Source of the DNA: Butyrivibrio sp. LC3010
GTDB taxonomy: Bacteria > Bacillota > Clostridia > Lachnospirales > Lachnospiraceae
Direction of reading: 5' to 3'
Length of the DNA: 64,000 nucleotides
Assembly: GCF_000424385.1 (NCBI RefSeq)
Contig: NZ_AUJU01000006.1
Coordinates: forward strand, 124,001-188,000
In this document: piece by piece, positions 27,539-35,253 of the stretch
Position numbering within the stretch: position 1 is the first letter of the stretch
How the letters are laid out: each line of letters opens with the position of its first letter
Notes under the pieces: model-generated
The model's database searches: none
Seen by the model: the letters and a program-made list of their open reading frames with translations, nothing else
What the model was told of the DNA's origin: nothing
Made by a program: the position numbers and the translations under genes

Positions 27539-27619
27539 AATAATCATCCTCCAGCAAATCATTGTACCAAATTATATTTAATATAGAAACCAATATCAAT
27601 ACCAAGGTTCCTAAATGTT

Positions 27620-27648
27620 AGTATATGTTGGCATTATTTATGTCACAA
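27620..27648 (-). promoter_or_regulatory. Promoter of the cbi operon
   Basis: On the minus strand, -35 TTGTGA (27643-27648), a 17-bp spacer and -10 TATACT (27620-27625). Transcription would start near 27613, about 75 bp before the cbiM ATG. No cobalamin riboswitch was recognised in this leader. Confidence 0.6.
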
Positions 27649-27665
27649 GCCCCCCAGGGGGTTAT
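27647..27665 (-). promoter_or_regulatory. Candidate CsoR/RcnR-type operator
   Basis: CCCCCC-A-GGGGG, flanked by partial dyad AT-rich arms, overlaps the outer edge of the -35 box of the cbi promoter. DUF156 repressors (RcnR, CsoR, InrS, FrmR) bind such C-tract/G-tract sites. The assignment rests on this pattern, its position and the presence of a DUF156 gene just downstream of cbiO, the last cbi gene. Confidence 0.65.
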
Positions 27666-27858
27666 ATGTGATACATTTATTCAGTTTTCTTTAATGAGAA
27701 TTGGAAACTAAATGAATTTAGATATGCAATAAGGACATCTGATTATATAAATCATATTCTGAGCTATAATTATCATTATTATGATAGTTTATGATTTTAT
27801 AATATTTAATTCAAACTTTCGTTAGAAATCTTATGTTTCTTTTATGCTTCGTACATAC

Positions 27859-27886
27859 TTTAGACAAACATTCTTTGTATTATAAT
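27859..27886 (+). promoter_or_regulatory. Promoter of small RNA candidate 1
   Basis: TTTAGA (27859-27864), a 16-bp spacer and TATAAT (27881-27886) point to a start near 27890-27893, at the base of the first hairpin. About 27666-27858 is AT-rich sequence in which nothing else was recognised. Confidence 0.6.
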
Positions 27887-27889
27887 CCT

Positions 27890-28020
27890 ATCAGAAGTGA
27901 GAACTTCTGACTCCCCCAACAAAACTTTTTTCATACCAGAGCTGTCAGATTCCCCATCTGACAGCTCCTCCTCCCTAAAGAGATATTTTTGGTAAGTCAG
28001 CCTCAGAGCTGGCTTTTTTT
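27890..28020 (+). ncRNA. Small RNA candidate 1 (C-rich, anti-Shine-Dalgarno)
   Basis: No ORF. Stem 1 is TCAGAAGT/ACTTCTGA (27891-27898, 27903-27910). A single-stranded C-rich and A-rich block follows, with AAAACTTTTTTCATAC. Stem 2 has 10 bp (27940-27949, 27957-27966) around the loop TTCCCCA. A tail CCTCCTCCC (27967-27975) is complementary to GGAGG ribosome binding sites. A terminator hairpin with seven T is at 27995-28020. A second copy at 55488-55597 keeps the single-stranded blocks and loop but has a different stem 2. C-rich loops that pair with Shine-Dalgarno sequences are typical of trans-acting sRNAs in Firmicutes (RsaE, FsrA). I do not recognise the family. Confidence 0.7.
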
Positions 28021-28076
28021 GTACATAGCACTAGTTAGAGTCATACAAGTCCACTTAGCGAGGTTCTTTACGAGCT

Positions 28077-30065
28077 TTATCTTTTCTTTCTATTTCTGCC
28101 ACGCTGCGAATTAGGCCCGCCTTTATGAGATGTATTCTTCTCACCTTTTGCATGGGATTTTTCGCCTTTTGCGTGCACTTTATCACCCTTTACATGTACA
28201 TTGCCGCTCTTGGTAGGTGCTTTCCTGTCATTCTTATTATTAGCATTCTTTCCGAAAGCTTTATCAGTGGGCTTTCTCGGCGGTATCAAAAACTGAGGGC
28301 CAAATCCGATAAGGTCCTCTCTGTTTTCTCTTAAAAGTGCTTCCTTAACCAGTTCATAGTTCTCAGGTCTTCTGAACTGAATAAGTGCTCTCTGCATTGC
28401 CTTCTCATGTGGATCCCTTGCAACATATACCGGTTCCATGGTTATTGGATCTATTCCTGTGTAGTACATGCAGGTTGATACCGTTCCGGGTGTAGGATAA
28501 AAATCCTGCACCTGCTCAGGGCTTAATCTATGTTTGCATAGATATTCGGCAAGGGCTATTGCATCCTTAAGTGTACTTCCCGGATGGGATGACATCAGAT
28601 ATGGCACTGCGTATTGCTGTTTTCCTATCTGCTCATTTATGCGATCAAACTTCTCGATAAAGCGGTCATATACCTTAACTTTAGGCTTACCCATTTTATT
28701 CAGTACATTGTCCGAAATATGCTCGGGAGCGACACGAAGCTGTCCGCTTATGTGATGCATGCAAAGCTCTCTTAAAAATGAATCATCCTTATCCGCCAGA
28801 AGATAATCAAACCTTATGCCTGATCTGACAAATACTTTCTTAACTCCCGGGAGATTTCTGAGCTTTTTAAGAAGGCTTAGATAATCACTGTGGTCCACAT
28901 CCATATTTCTGCACACCTCAGGATGAAGGCACTTCTTATCCGGACAGGCACCAAACTTCATCTGTTTTTTGCAGGCAGCCTTTCTAAACTGGGCAGTAGG
29001 ACCTCCAACATCATGAATGTATCCTTTAAAATCCTTCTCCTCAGTAAAAATCCTGGCTTCACGAATTATTGATTCATGACTTCTTCCCTGCACAATTCTT
29101 CCCTGATGGAAAGTCAGTGCGCAAAAGTTACATTCACCAAAGCATCCTCTATTGGAAGTGAGCGAATATTTAATCTCATCAAATGCAGGAATACCTCCGG
29201 CTGCATCATACGAAGGATGCCATGCTCTTAAGTATTCTCTCTCATATACATCATCGAATTCCTGCTGTGTAAGAGGTCTTGATGGCGGATTCTGAACTAC
29301 AAACAGGCTCCCATCATAGGTTTCATACAGACGTTTTCCGTTGAAAGGATCGGTATTTCTATACTGGATCCTGAAGCTCTCGGCATATTTTCTCTTATCA
29401 CTTTTAATTTCTTCAAAGGACGGGAGTTTGATTGCTTCATAGATACTCTCTTCATCCCTGGTCTTATAAACAGTACCGTTTATATAGGTAATATCAGATA
29501 CTGCCATTCCGGATGCGAGAGCATCAGCTATTTCCACAATACTTATCTCTCCCATACCATAGGAGATAATATCTGCTCCTGAATCAAGGAGAATTGAGCG
29601 CCTGACTTTATTGGACCAGTAATCATAATGCCCAAGTCTTCTCAGACTCGCTTCGATTCCTCCGATTATTATAGGTTCATGCTTATATACCTTACGGATC
29701 AGATTGCAATAAACTATTGTCGCATAATCCGGGCGTCTGCCCATCTCCCCTCCGGGGCTGTAAGCATCTGTTTTTCTGCGCTTACCGGCAACAGTATAGT
29801 GATTCACCATCGAGTCCATATTCCCGGCAGATACGAGGAATCCCAGTCTTGGCGTTCCAAGGACTGTTATACTGTTCTCATCTCTAAAATCAGGCTGACA
29901 AATAAGGCCCACGCTGTATCCGTGAGCCTCAAGTGTTCTGGTTATTATCGCGGCGCCAAAGCTTGAATGATCAACATATGCATCTCCGCACACGTAGACA
30001 AAATCAAGCTGATCTATCCCGCGTTCAATTAAATCGTCCCTACTGAATGGAGGAAACTTATTCAT
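28077..30065 (-). CDS. YgiQ-family radical SAM protein
   Basis: Predicted Fe-S radical SAM enzyme of unknown reaction, 662 residues. It has an N-terminal cobalamin-like UPF0313 domain (about 1-280; YVDHSSFGAAIITRTLEAHG, GGIEASLRRLGHYDYW). The radical SAM cluster motif is GCFGECNFCAL, with Cys spacing C-x3-C-x2-C. The YgiQ C-terminal region (DVGGPTAQFRKAACKKQ, VRSGIRFDY, YLMSSHPGSTLKDAI, QDFYPTPGT) precedes a basic, Lys/His/Gly-rich tail of about 60 residues with short repeats (HAKGEK). Its start overlaps the aminotransferase stop by 4 bp. Confidence 0.93.
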   Translation of the reverse strand: MNKFPPFSRDDLIERGIDQLDFVYVCGDAYVDHSSFGAAIITRTLEAHGYSVGLICQPDFRDENSITVLGTPRLGFLVSAGNMDSMVNHYTVAGKRRKTDAYSPGGEMGRRPDYATIVYCNLIRKVYKHEPIIIGGIEASLRRLGHYDYWSNKVRRSILLDSGADIISYGMGEISIVEIADALASGMAVSDITYINGTVYKTRDEESIYEAIKLPSFEEIKSDKRKYAESFRIQYRNTDPFNGKRLYETYDGSLFVVQNPPSRPLTQQEFDDVYEREYLRAWHPSYDAAGGIPAFDEIKYSLTSNRGCFGECNFCALTFHQGRIVQGRSHESIIREARIFTEEKDFKGYIHDVGGPTAQFRKAACKKQMKFGACPDKKCLHPEVCRNMDVDHSDYLSLLKKLRNLPGVKKVFVRSGIRFDYLLADKDDSFLRELCMHHISGQLRVAPEHISDNVLNKMGKPKVKVYDRFIEKFDRINEQIGKQQYAVPYLMSSHPGSTLKDAIALAEYLCKHRLSPEQVQDFYPTPGTVSTCMYYTGIDPITMEPVYVARDPHEKAMQRALIQFRRPENYELVKEALLRENREDLIGFGPQFLIPPRKPTDKAFGKNANNKNDRKAPTKSGNVHVKGDKVHAKGEKSHAKGEKNTSHKGGPNSQRGRNRKKR

Positions 30066-31366
30066 TCCTTACCCTCATCCATTTCTGCAAGAAGCTTGTT
30101 TGCATATACAAGCCTTACACAAACTGTAAATATTTCCATAGCTGTTCTGAGATCGCCAAGTGAAGGATATGTAGGTGCAATTCTGATGTTACTATCCTTA
30201 GGATCTTTCTTGTAAGGATATGTAGCACCTGCGCCTGTCATTGTAACTCCTGCCTTCTTAGCTCTGTCAACGATGGCCTTGGCACATCCCTCTGGAGCAT
30301 CAAAGCTGATGAAATATCCTCCCTTCGGTCTTGTCCACTCACCAATGTTATAAGGAGCAAGATCTCTGTCAAGAATTTCTAAAACAGCTTCAAACTTAGG
30401 TCTGATAATATCAGCATGCTTTCTCATATGAGCCTTCATACCATCTATATCGCCAAAGAATCTCACATGGCGAAGCTGATTAACCTTGTCATGTCCGATA
30501 GTCTGATTAGTAAGCTGTGCCTTAATCTCTTCAAGGTTATTGAGAGATGTGGCAATAGCTGCTATACCACTTCCGGGGAATGTAATCTTGGATGTGGATG
30601 AGAATTTGTAAACCATATCAGGGCTTCCTGCCTTCTTACACTCCTCAAGAATCTCAATGAGGTAATCCTGATCATCATCATATAAGTGATGAATTCCATA
30701 TGCATTATCCCAGAAAATGCGGAAATCTCTTGCTGCCGGGCGAAGTCTTGCAAATCTTCTAACGGTCTCATCAGAATATGAGTAACCCTGAGGATTTGAA
30801 TACTTGGGAACGCACCAAATACCCTTGATCGCCTCATCCTCTGATACCAACTTCTCCACAACATCCATATCAGGTCCATCAGGAGTCATCTGAACAGGTA
30901 TCATCTCTATTCCAAAATATTCAGTGATTGCAAAATGTCTGTCATATCCCGGAACAGGGCAAAGGAACTTAACCTTATCAAGCTTGCACCAGGGTGTATT
31001 ACCCATAATTCCATGTGTATAAGCTCTTGATACGGTATCATACATAACATTCAGTGATGAATTACCATAAATAATGATATTCTCAGGCTTATTCTCCATC
31101 ATTGCACCGATAAGTACCTTAGCCTCATGGATTCCGTCAAGCACACCATAATTACGGCAGTCTGTTCCATCCTCACAGGAAAGATCAGCTTCAGAATTAA
31201 GTGTATCCATCATTCCCATTGAAATATCAAGCTGCTCATGGCACGGCTTACCTCTTGCCATATTAAGTGTCAGATCCATGTCCTGAAATCTTTTGTATTC
31301 AGCCTTTAAATTAGCGAGCTCTTTTTCAAGCTCCTGCTTATTCATCTCCTTGTAATCCTTAATCAT
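30062..31366 (-). CDS. Aspartate aminotransferase, class Ic type
   Basis: PLP enzyme that likely interconverts aspartate and oxaloacetate using 2-oxoglutarate. LNMARGKPCHEQLDIS near the N-terminus is diagnostic of the small Ic group related to the Corynebacterium glutamicum enzyme (Pfam Asp_aminotransf). The PLP lysine is in KFSSTSKITFPGSG, the cofactor-contacting FWDNAYGIHHL lies before it, and IRIAPTYPS is near the end with the carboxylate-binding Arg. The ATG at 31366 has GAGGAG 6 bases upstream, giving 434 residues. It forms an operon with ygiQ through an ATGA overlap. Confidence 0.9.
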   Translation of the reverse strand: MIKDYKEMNKQELEKELANLKAEYKRFQDMDLTLNMARGKPCHEQLDISMGMMDTLNSEADLSCEDGTDCRNYGVLDGIHEAKVLIGAMMENKPENIIIYGNSSLNVMYDTVSRAYTHGIMGNTPWCKLDKVKFLCPVPGYDRHFAITEYFGIEMIPVQMTPDGPDMDVVEKLVSEDEAIKGIWCVPKYSNPQGYSYSDETVRRFARLRPAARDFRIFWDNAYGIHHLYDDDQDYLIEILEECKKAGSPDMVYKFSSTSKITFPGSGIAAIATSLNNLEEIKAQLTNQTIGHDKVNQLRHVRFFGDIDGMKAHMRKHADIIRPKFEAVLEILDRDLAPYNIGEWTRPKGGYFISFDAPEGCAKAIVDRAKKAGVTMTGAGATYPYKKDPKDSNIRIAPTYPSLGDLRTAMEIFTVCVRLVYANKLLAEMDEGKE

Positions 31367-31471
31367 AATAGACTCCTCACTTCGCTTTAAACTGCAAAAA
31401 TTATACAACATATTAATTAGAAATAAAAGTTCTCTATTTAAAGCATTTTGGAAAATTCAATATCAAAAAGA

Positions 31472-31494
31472 AAGCTGACGTATCACGCCAGCTT
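31472..31494 (-). terminator. Intrinsic terminator after the HDOD gene
   Basis: Ten-bp arms AAGCTGACGT/ACGCCAGCTT (one mismatch) are followed on the minus strand by TCTTTTT, about 60 bp past the HDOD stop. Confidence 0.75.
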
Positions 31495-31552
31495 AAAATT
31501 TTGTTGTTATTTATAATATTTCCATAACGGATTCATAGAAAATGCAAATGCA

Positions 31553-32782
31553 TTATTTTATTGGATCGATCAGGTCTCTATACCATCTAAGTGCATCCGT
31601 ATATGCTTTATACACTTCGTTCATGTCGATGTTTTCCATAATCATGAGTCTTGAAACCTCCTGCCAGGAAGCATTCTCATATTCAAACATGAACTGTAAT
31701 ATGGGCCACAGATCACCCTTATGACCAATAAGTGCATCCTCGATTTTCTTAGACACATGAACCAGCTTAAGTGACTGTTCCATAGTCTGATCAAGCATTA
31801 TGTCGAGAAGTGAAAACAGACCTGCAAGGAACAACTCTGCAGCAAATCCTTTAAGATCAAAACAAGCAGACAGATTCTCAGCAAATTTTGCTCTTACCAT
31901 GGAAATTCGCATGATCTCACTGGGCTTATCAGCACAGAGTTCCTTGGTTACAGCTGTGTTGATCCATCTCTTCAATTCCTTCTGTCCAAGCATGGCAGCT
32001 GCATGTCTTACGGAAGTAATCTCTGAATTGATTGTAAGGTGATTAACCATCTCCAGCAATGAAATAACAAGCGCCGGGTCTTTTCCTATTACATCAGCAG
32101 CATCCTGAAGATCAAAGTCAGGATTGTTAACAACATTAAGAAGTTCAATATAAGTAACCTTCAGCGGTGTAACGGTTTTCTCTGAATCCTCAACAGGAAC
32201 TCTGAAGAAATTACCTTCATAAAGGTCGTATGCACCATCAGAGGAAAGTCTTTCATAATCGTCCTTGCTGTCAACGCCAACAGCACAGAGCTTTAATTCA
32301 GGATAAGCTCTCTGGAAATAGATTCTCGCACTTCTGATATTGATCTTCCTGTGATCAAGAAGAATATAATCACACATCTCAAGGATAGGCTTGTAGGTTT
32401 CAAACTGATTCCCTGCAAGCTTCCTGATGGCTATCTTATAACCCTGTCCCTTTAAATCCCAAAGTCTTGTAAGATAAGGCTCCTCAGGTAAAACAGTACT
32501 ATCGAGAAGAAGTACGATCATTTTTTGCGGAGCTTTACATTGTTCCTCTATATTAGCGAATAGTGAGATGTTATTGATTTCTACAAATACTTCCTTACCA
32601 CCTGAAAGCACTGTCGGTCCGACACTATCAACAATATCAAGTCCTACAATATTGACCACATTGTCAAGGAAACCTGTTCCCATAAGATGCGGATTCATAA
32701 GATGATTATCTCTCTGTGCAAAAACAGAGTAAGCGCAAACTCTCATCTCATCATCAAAAAGTGGGATCAATGAAGCTAACAT
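31553..32782 (-). CDS. Degenerate EAL plus HDOD signalling protein
   Basis: YuxH-like two-domain protein, 409 residues. The N-terminal 190 residues follow the fold order of an EAL domain (VFVEINNISLF, YKIAIRKL, YILLDHRKI, LCAVGVDSKDDYERL), but the ExL, NE and DDFG catalytic motifs are missing, so it should not cleave cyclic-di-GMP. About 200-395 is an HDOD domain (TYIELLNVVNNPDFDLQDAADVIGKDPALVISLLEMVN, ITSVRHAAAMLGQKELKRWI), a protein-protein signalling module that lacks the metal residues of HD phosphodiesterases. Single-gene unit. Its target is unknown. Confidence 0.88.
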   Translation of the reverse strand: MLASLIPLFDDEMRVCAYSVFAQRDNHLMNPHLMGTGFLDNVVNIVGLDIVDSVGPTVLSGGKEVFVEINNISLFANIEEQCKAPQKMIVLLLDSTVLPEEPYLTRLWDLKGQGYKIAIRKLAGNQFETYKPILEMCDYILLDHRKINIRSARIYFQRAYPELKLCAVGVDSKDDYERLSSDGAYDLYEGNFFRVPVEDSEKTVTPLKVTYIELLNVVNNPDFDLQDAADVIGKDPALVISLLEMVNHLTINSEITSVRHAAAMLGQKELKRWINTAVTKELCADKPSEIMRISMVRAKFAENLSACFDLKGFAAELFLAGLFSLLDIMLDQTMEQSLKLVHVSKKIEDALIGHKGDLWPILQFMFEYENASWQEVSRLMIMENIDMNEVYKAYTDALRWYRDLIDPIK

Positions 32783-32914
32783 CTCATTACTCCTTTCGGA
32801 CTACTTCGTATTTCGTGAATTTTTGTCTATTAATTTATTATATCATCAGAAAAAAGTATAAACAATTAAAGAAAATAAAATAACAATAAAATATAAAAAA
32901 CGAGAAAGAAAAAA

Positions 32915-32962
32915 ACAGCCATAAAGGCTGTAAAAAAACAATAATCCGCCCATAAAGGCGGA
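32915..32962 (-). terminator. Tandem intrinsic terminators of the 6S RNA
   Basis: Two hairpins, 32943-32962 (ATCCGCC/GGCGGAT) and 32915-32931 (ACAGCC/GGCTGT), share the loop sequence TTTATG on the minus strand. The second is followed by seven T. Confidence 0.85.
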
Positions 32963-33218
32963 TAAAAATCTAATAATCCCGAGAATGCCGGTTCCGGCTA
33001 TTTGACTCCTAGCAAACGCCAGGTGGGTTACCGCAGCTTTGTCATTAGTCTTCCTCTCCCATAGCTTGTCTGCACATGTGCAGGGCCGGAGGCGTGACAG
33101 CCGAACACGCAATTTAGGTGTCCCGTTTAAAGTAACTGTAGGTTCAAATTACACCGGAGTTGTCGAACATCCCAGGCGAGCTCAATGCTCGATATAAACT
33201 GCTCTCTGGCAGTTCTTT
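32943..33218 (-). ncRNA. ssrS: 6S RNA
   Basis: Non-coding transcript of about 230-275 nt that binds the housekeeping RNA polymerase and mimics an open promoter. Read on the minus strand, the 5' part has CCTGGGATGTTCG, which pairs with CATTCTCGGG near the 3' end. It also carries the conserved block AAAGCTGCGGTAACCCACCT of clostridial 6S RNAs, and a largely double-stranded fold with an open centre. TATAAT at 33225-33230 sets the start near 33218. It lacks the tRNA-like end of tmRNA and the P4 motifs of RNase P RNA. Identification is by eye; a covariance-model search would settle it. Confidence 0.7.
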
Positions 33219-33224
33219 AATTAT

Positions 33225-33252
33225 ATTATAACCTTGCTACACCCTAAATCAA
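33225..33252 (-). promoter_or_regulatory. Promoter of 6S RNA
   Basis: On the minus strand, TTGATT (33247-33252), a 16-bp spacer and TATAAT (33225-33230) lie directly upstream of the RNA. Confidence 0.6.
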
Positions 33253-33292
33253 TAGATTTTCAGTGAAAAATTATTAATTATGTATGAAGAAA

Positions 33293-33318
33293 GCGCATGT
33301 AATCTGCATTACATGCGC
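33293..33318 (-). terminator. Hairpin after the aminopeptidase gene
   Basis: Perfect 11-bp arms GCGCATGTAAT/ATTACATGCGC with a 4-base loop lie 44 bp past the aminopeptidase stop, followed by TTTCTTC on the minus strand. Confidence 0.75.
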
Positions 33319-33361
33319 CAAATTCTGAAACAATTCATCATTATGTGAAAATGAAGCTCTT

Positions 33362-35179
33362 TTATAAAGGCTTTGTTGCCTCTTTAAGCCATTCCTTGAT
33401 CTCAGGTTCTTCAATGAGGGGTTCAATTGTCTCATAAACCATCTTGTGATAATCATCAATTGCTGCTATTTCTCTTGGCTGTAAATACTTTTTATCAATC
33501 GCATCACGGTCAAGGGGAACATAAGTGAGGTGTCTGAACTCAAGGAATTGTCCATCACTGTTCTTCTCACCGCTTACAACCTCAAGGATGTTTTCAATTC
33601 TTATTCCGTGCTCGCCCTCTTTATAAACACCGGGCTCATCAGACACGATCATACCTGCCTTCAGAGCAGCTTCATCCTCAGATGATCTTGACTTCCATCT
33701 GATGCTATGAGGTCCCTCATGAACATTTAAGATATAACCGATACCGTGACCTGTTCCGCACTTGTAATCGATACCGATATTCCAGAGTGGCTGTCTTGCA
33801 AGAATATCCAGGTTCCTTCCGTTACATCCCTCAAGAAAATGTGCATTTGCAAGCTGTAACATTCCAACAGCAGTAAGAGTATAGTGCTTCTTCTCATCCT
33901 CAGTAAGAGGTCCCAGCACTATAGTTCTTGTGACATCCGTTGTACCTCCCATATAGGTTCCGCCGGAATCCACAAGTAAAAAGCTCTTGGGCTCAAGTTT
34001 AGCATTTGAGCTTTCAGTTGCTTCATAATGCATCATTGCCGCATTGTCCTTGTAAGCACTGATCGTGGGGAATGAAAGCTCAATAAATCCTGGCAGCTGA
34101 GCTCTCATCTCATCAAGATGCATGGCAGCTGTGTATTCATTTAAATCCGCACCATTCTCAACTTCCTTCTTAACCCAATATATAAATCTGGTAAGAGCAG
34201 CTGAATCTCTGATATAGACCTCTCTTATATTTTTGAGCTCTGTATCATTTTTGCATGCCTTCATCATTTCTGTAGGATCATAGATATTTTTGATAGTCGC
34301 AGAATTATCTTCTGAATTATCCTTGATTGTTCTGTATACTGAATAGCTTACATTTCTCTCATCATAGAGAGTAACGCCGTCATATTCATATTCATCAAGC
34401 CAGTTGATAATTCTGTTGTAAGCAATAAGTTCGATTCCGTTTGCCTCACAGTAAGAACGAACCTCATCATTAAGCTCTTCAAACTGTACAAACATATTTA
34501 CACTTTTCTTTGTTATGAAAAGGTAACTCAGAATAACAGGATTGCACTCAACATCGTTGCCTCTAAGATTTGTAAGCCAGCATATATCATCAAGTTTGCA
34601 GAGAAGGTATGCATTTGCATTTTCCTTTTCCATCTCTTTTCTTACATCTGCCAGCTTTTCGGCAAATGATTTTCCGCAAAGTTCATCCGGAAGAACATAA
34701 ATAGGATTACAGGGAAGCTGAGGTCTGTCCTCCCAAACCTCTCCTGCAAGATCCTTGTCATACTTGATCTTAACCTGCTTTTTCTTAAGCTTCTTCTCGT
34801 AGGAAAGTCCTTCTCTTGCAGGCACTACCTTTCCATCAAATCCAAGAACCTGTCCGCTCTGCATGTTATCAGCAAGATACTCTGCGATAGTCGGAACCCC
34901 ATCTTCTCCCATCTTAAAGAGAATAACACCGGTTCCCTTCATTTCTCTTTCAGCCTGTATAAAATATCTTCCATCAGTCCACATTCCTGCGAAATCCTTT
35001 GAAACAACCAGAGTTCCATTGGATCCTGTAAATCCACAGAAATACTCTCTTGCCTTGAAGAAATCTGCTGAATACTCAGAATTGTGATAGTCTGATGTCG
35101 GCATAAGATAATAATCTATGCCATTTGCTGCCATTTTTGCTCTGAGGGCAGAGAGTCTGTCCTGTATTATTTTATTCAT
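33362..35179 (-). CDS. Xaa-Pro aminopeptidase (M24B, three-domain type)
   Basis: Cytoplasmic metallopeptidase that removes the N-terminal residue before proline. 605 residues with two creatinase-like N-terminal domains (about 1-310, MPTSDYHNSEYSADFFKAREYFCGFTGS and AYLLCKLDDICWLTNLRGNDV) and a C-terminal M24 pita-bread domain. Metal ligands are in LVDSGGTYMGGTTDVTRT (two Asp), GTGHGIGYILNVHEGP (His), SDEPGVYKEGEHGIRIEN (two Glu). This matches eukaryote-like XPNPEP1 in size. It stands between 6S RNA and citrate synthase genes, transcribed in the same direction. Confidence 0.95.
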   Translation of the reverse strand: MNKIIQDRLSALRAKMAANGIDYYLMPTSDYHNSEYSADFFKAREYFCGFTGSNGTLVVSKDFAGMWTDGRYFIQAEREMKGTGVILFKMGEDGVPTIAEYLADNMQSGQVLGFDGKVVPAREGLSYEKKLKKKQVKIKYDKDLAGEVWEDRPQLPCNPIYVLPDELCGKSFAEKLADVRKEMEKENANAYLLCKLDDICWLTNLRGNDVECNPVILSYLFITKKSVNMFVQFEELNDEVRSYCEANGIELIAYNRIINWLDEYEYDGVTLYDERNVSYSVYRTIKDNSEDNSATIKNIYDPTEMMKACKNDTELKNIREVYIRDSAALTRFIYWVKKEVENGADLNEYTAAMHLDEMRAQLPGFIELSFPTISAYKDNAAMMHYEATESSNAKLEPKSFLLVDSGGTYMGGTTDVTRTIVLGPLTEDEKKHYTLTAVGMLQLANAHFLEGCNGRNLDILARQPLWNIGIDYKCGTGHGIGYILNVHEGPHSIRWKSRSSEDEAALKAGMIVSDEPGVYKEGEHGIRIENILEVVSGEKNSDGQFLEFRHLTYVPLDRDAIDKKYLQPREIAAIDDYHKMVYETIEPLIEEPEIKEWLKEATKPL

Positions 35180-35253
35180 TTAAATTTATATCCTCCTGAA
35201 GAACCCATAATCCGTCTAAATTTTCAGTTAGGATGTCAATCCCGGGGTTCTTT

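Noticed and set aside
27539..27619. Cobalamin riboswitch in the cbi leader
   Set aside because: The leader is only about 75 nt from the predicted start and lacks the B12-box; no aptamer-like structure was found.
32846..33112. 88-codon frame on the minus strand at the 6S RNA
   Set aside because: It overlaps the structured RNA and runs through both terminator hairpins; the composition at its end is only the AT-rich terminator region.
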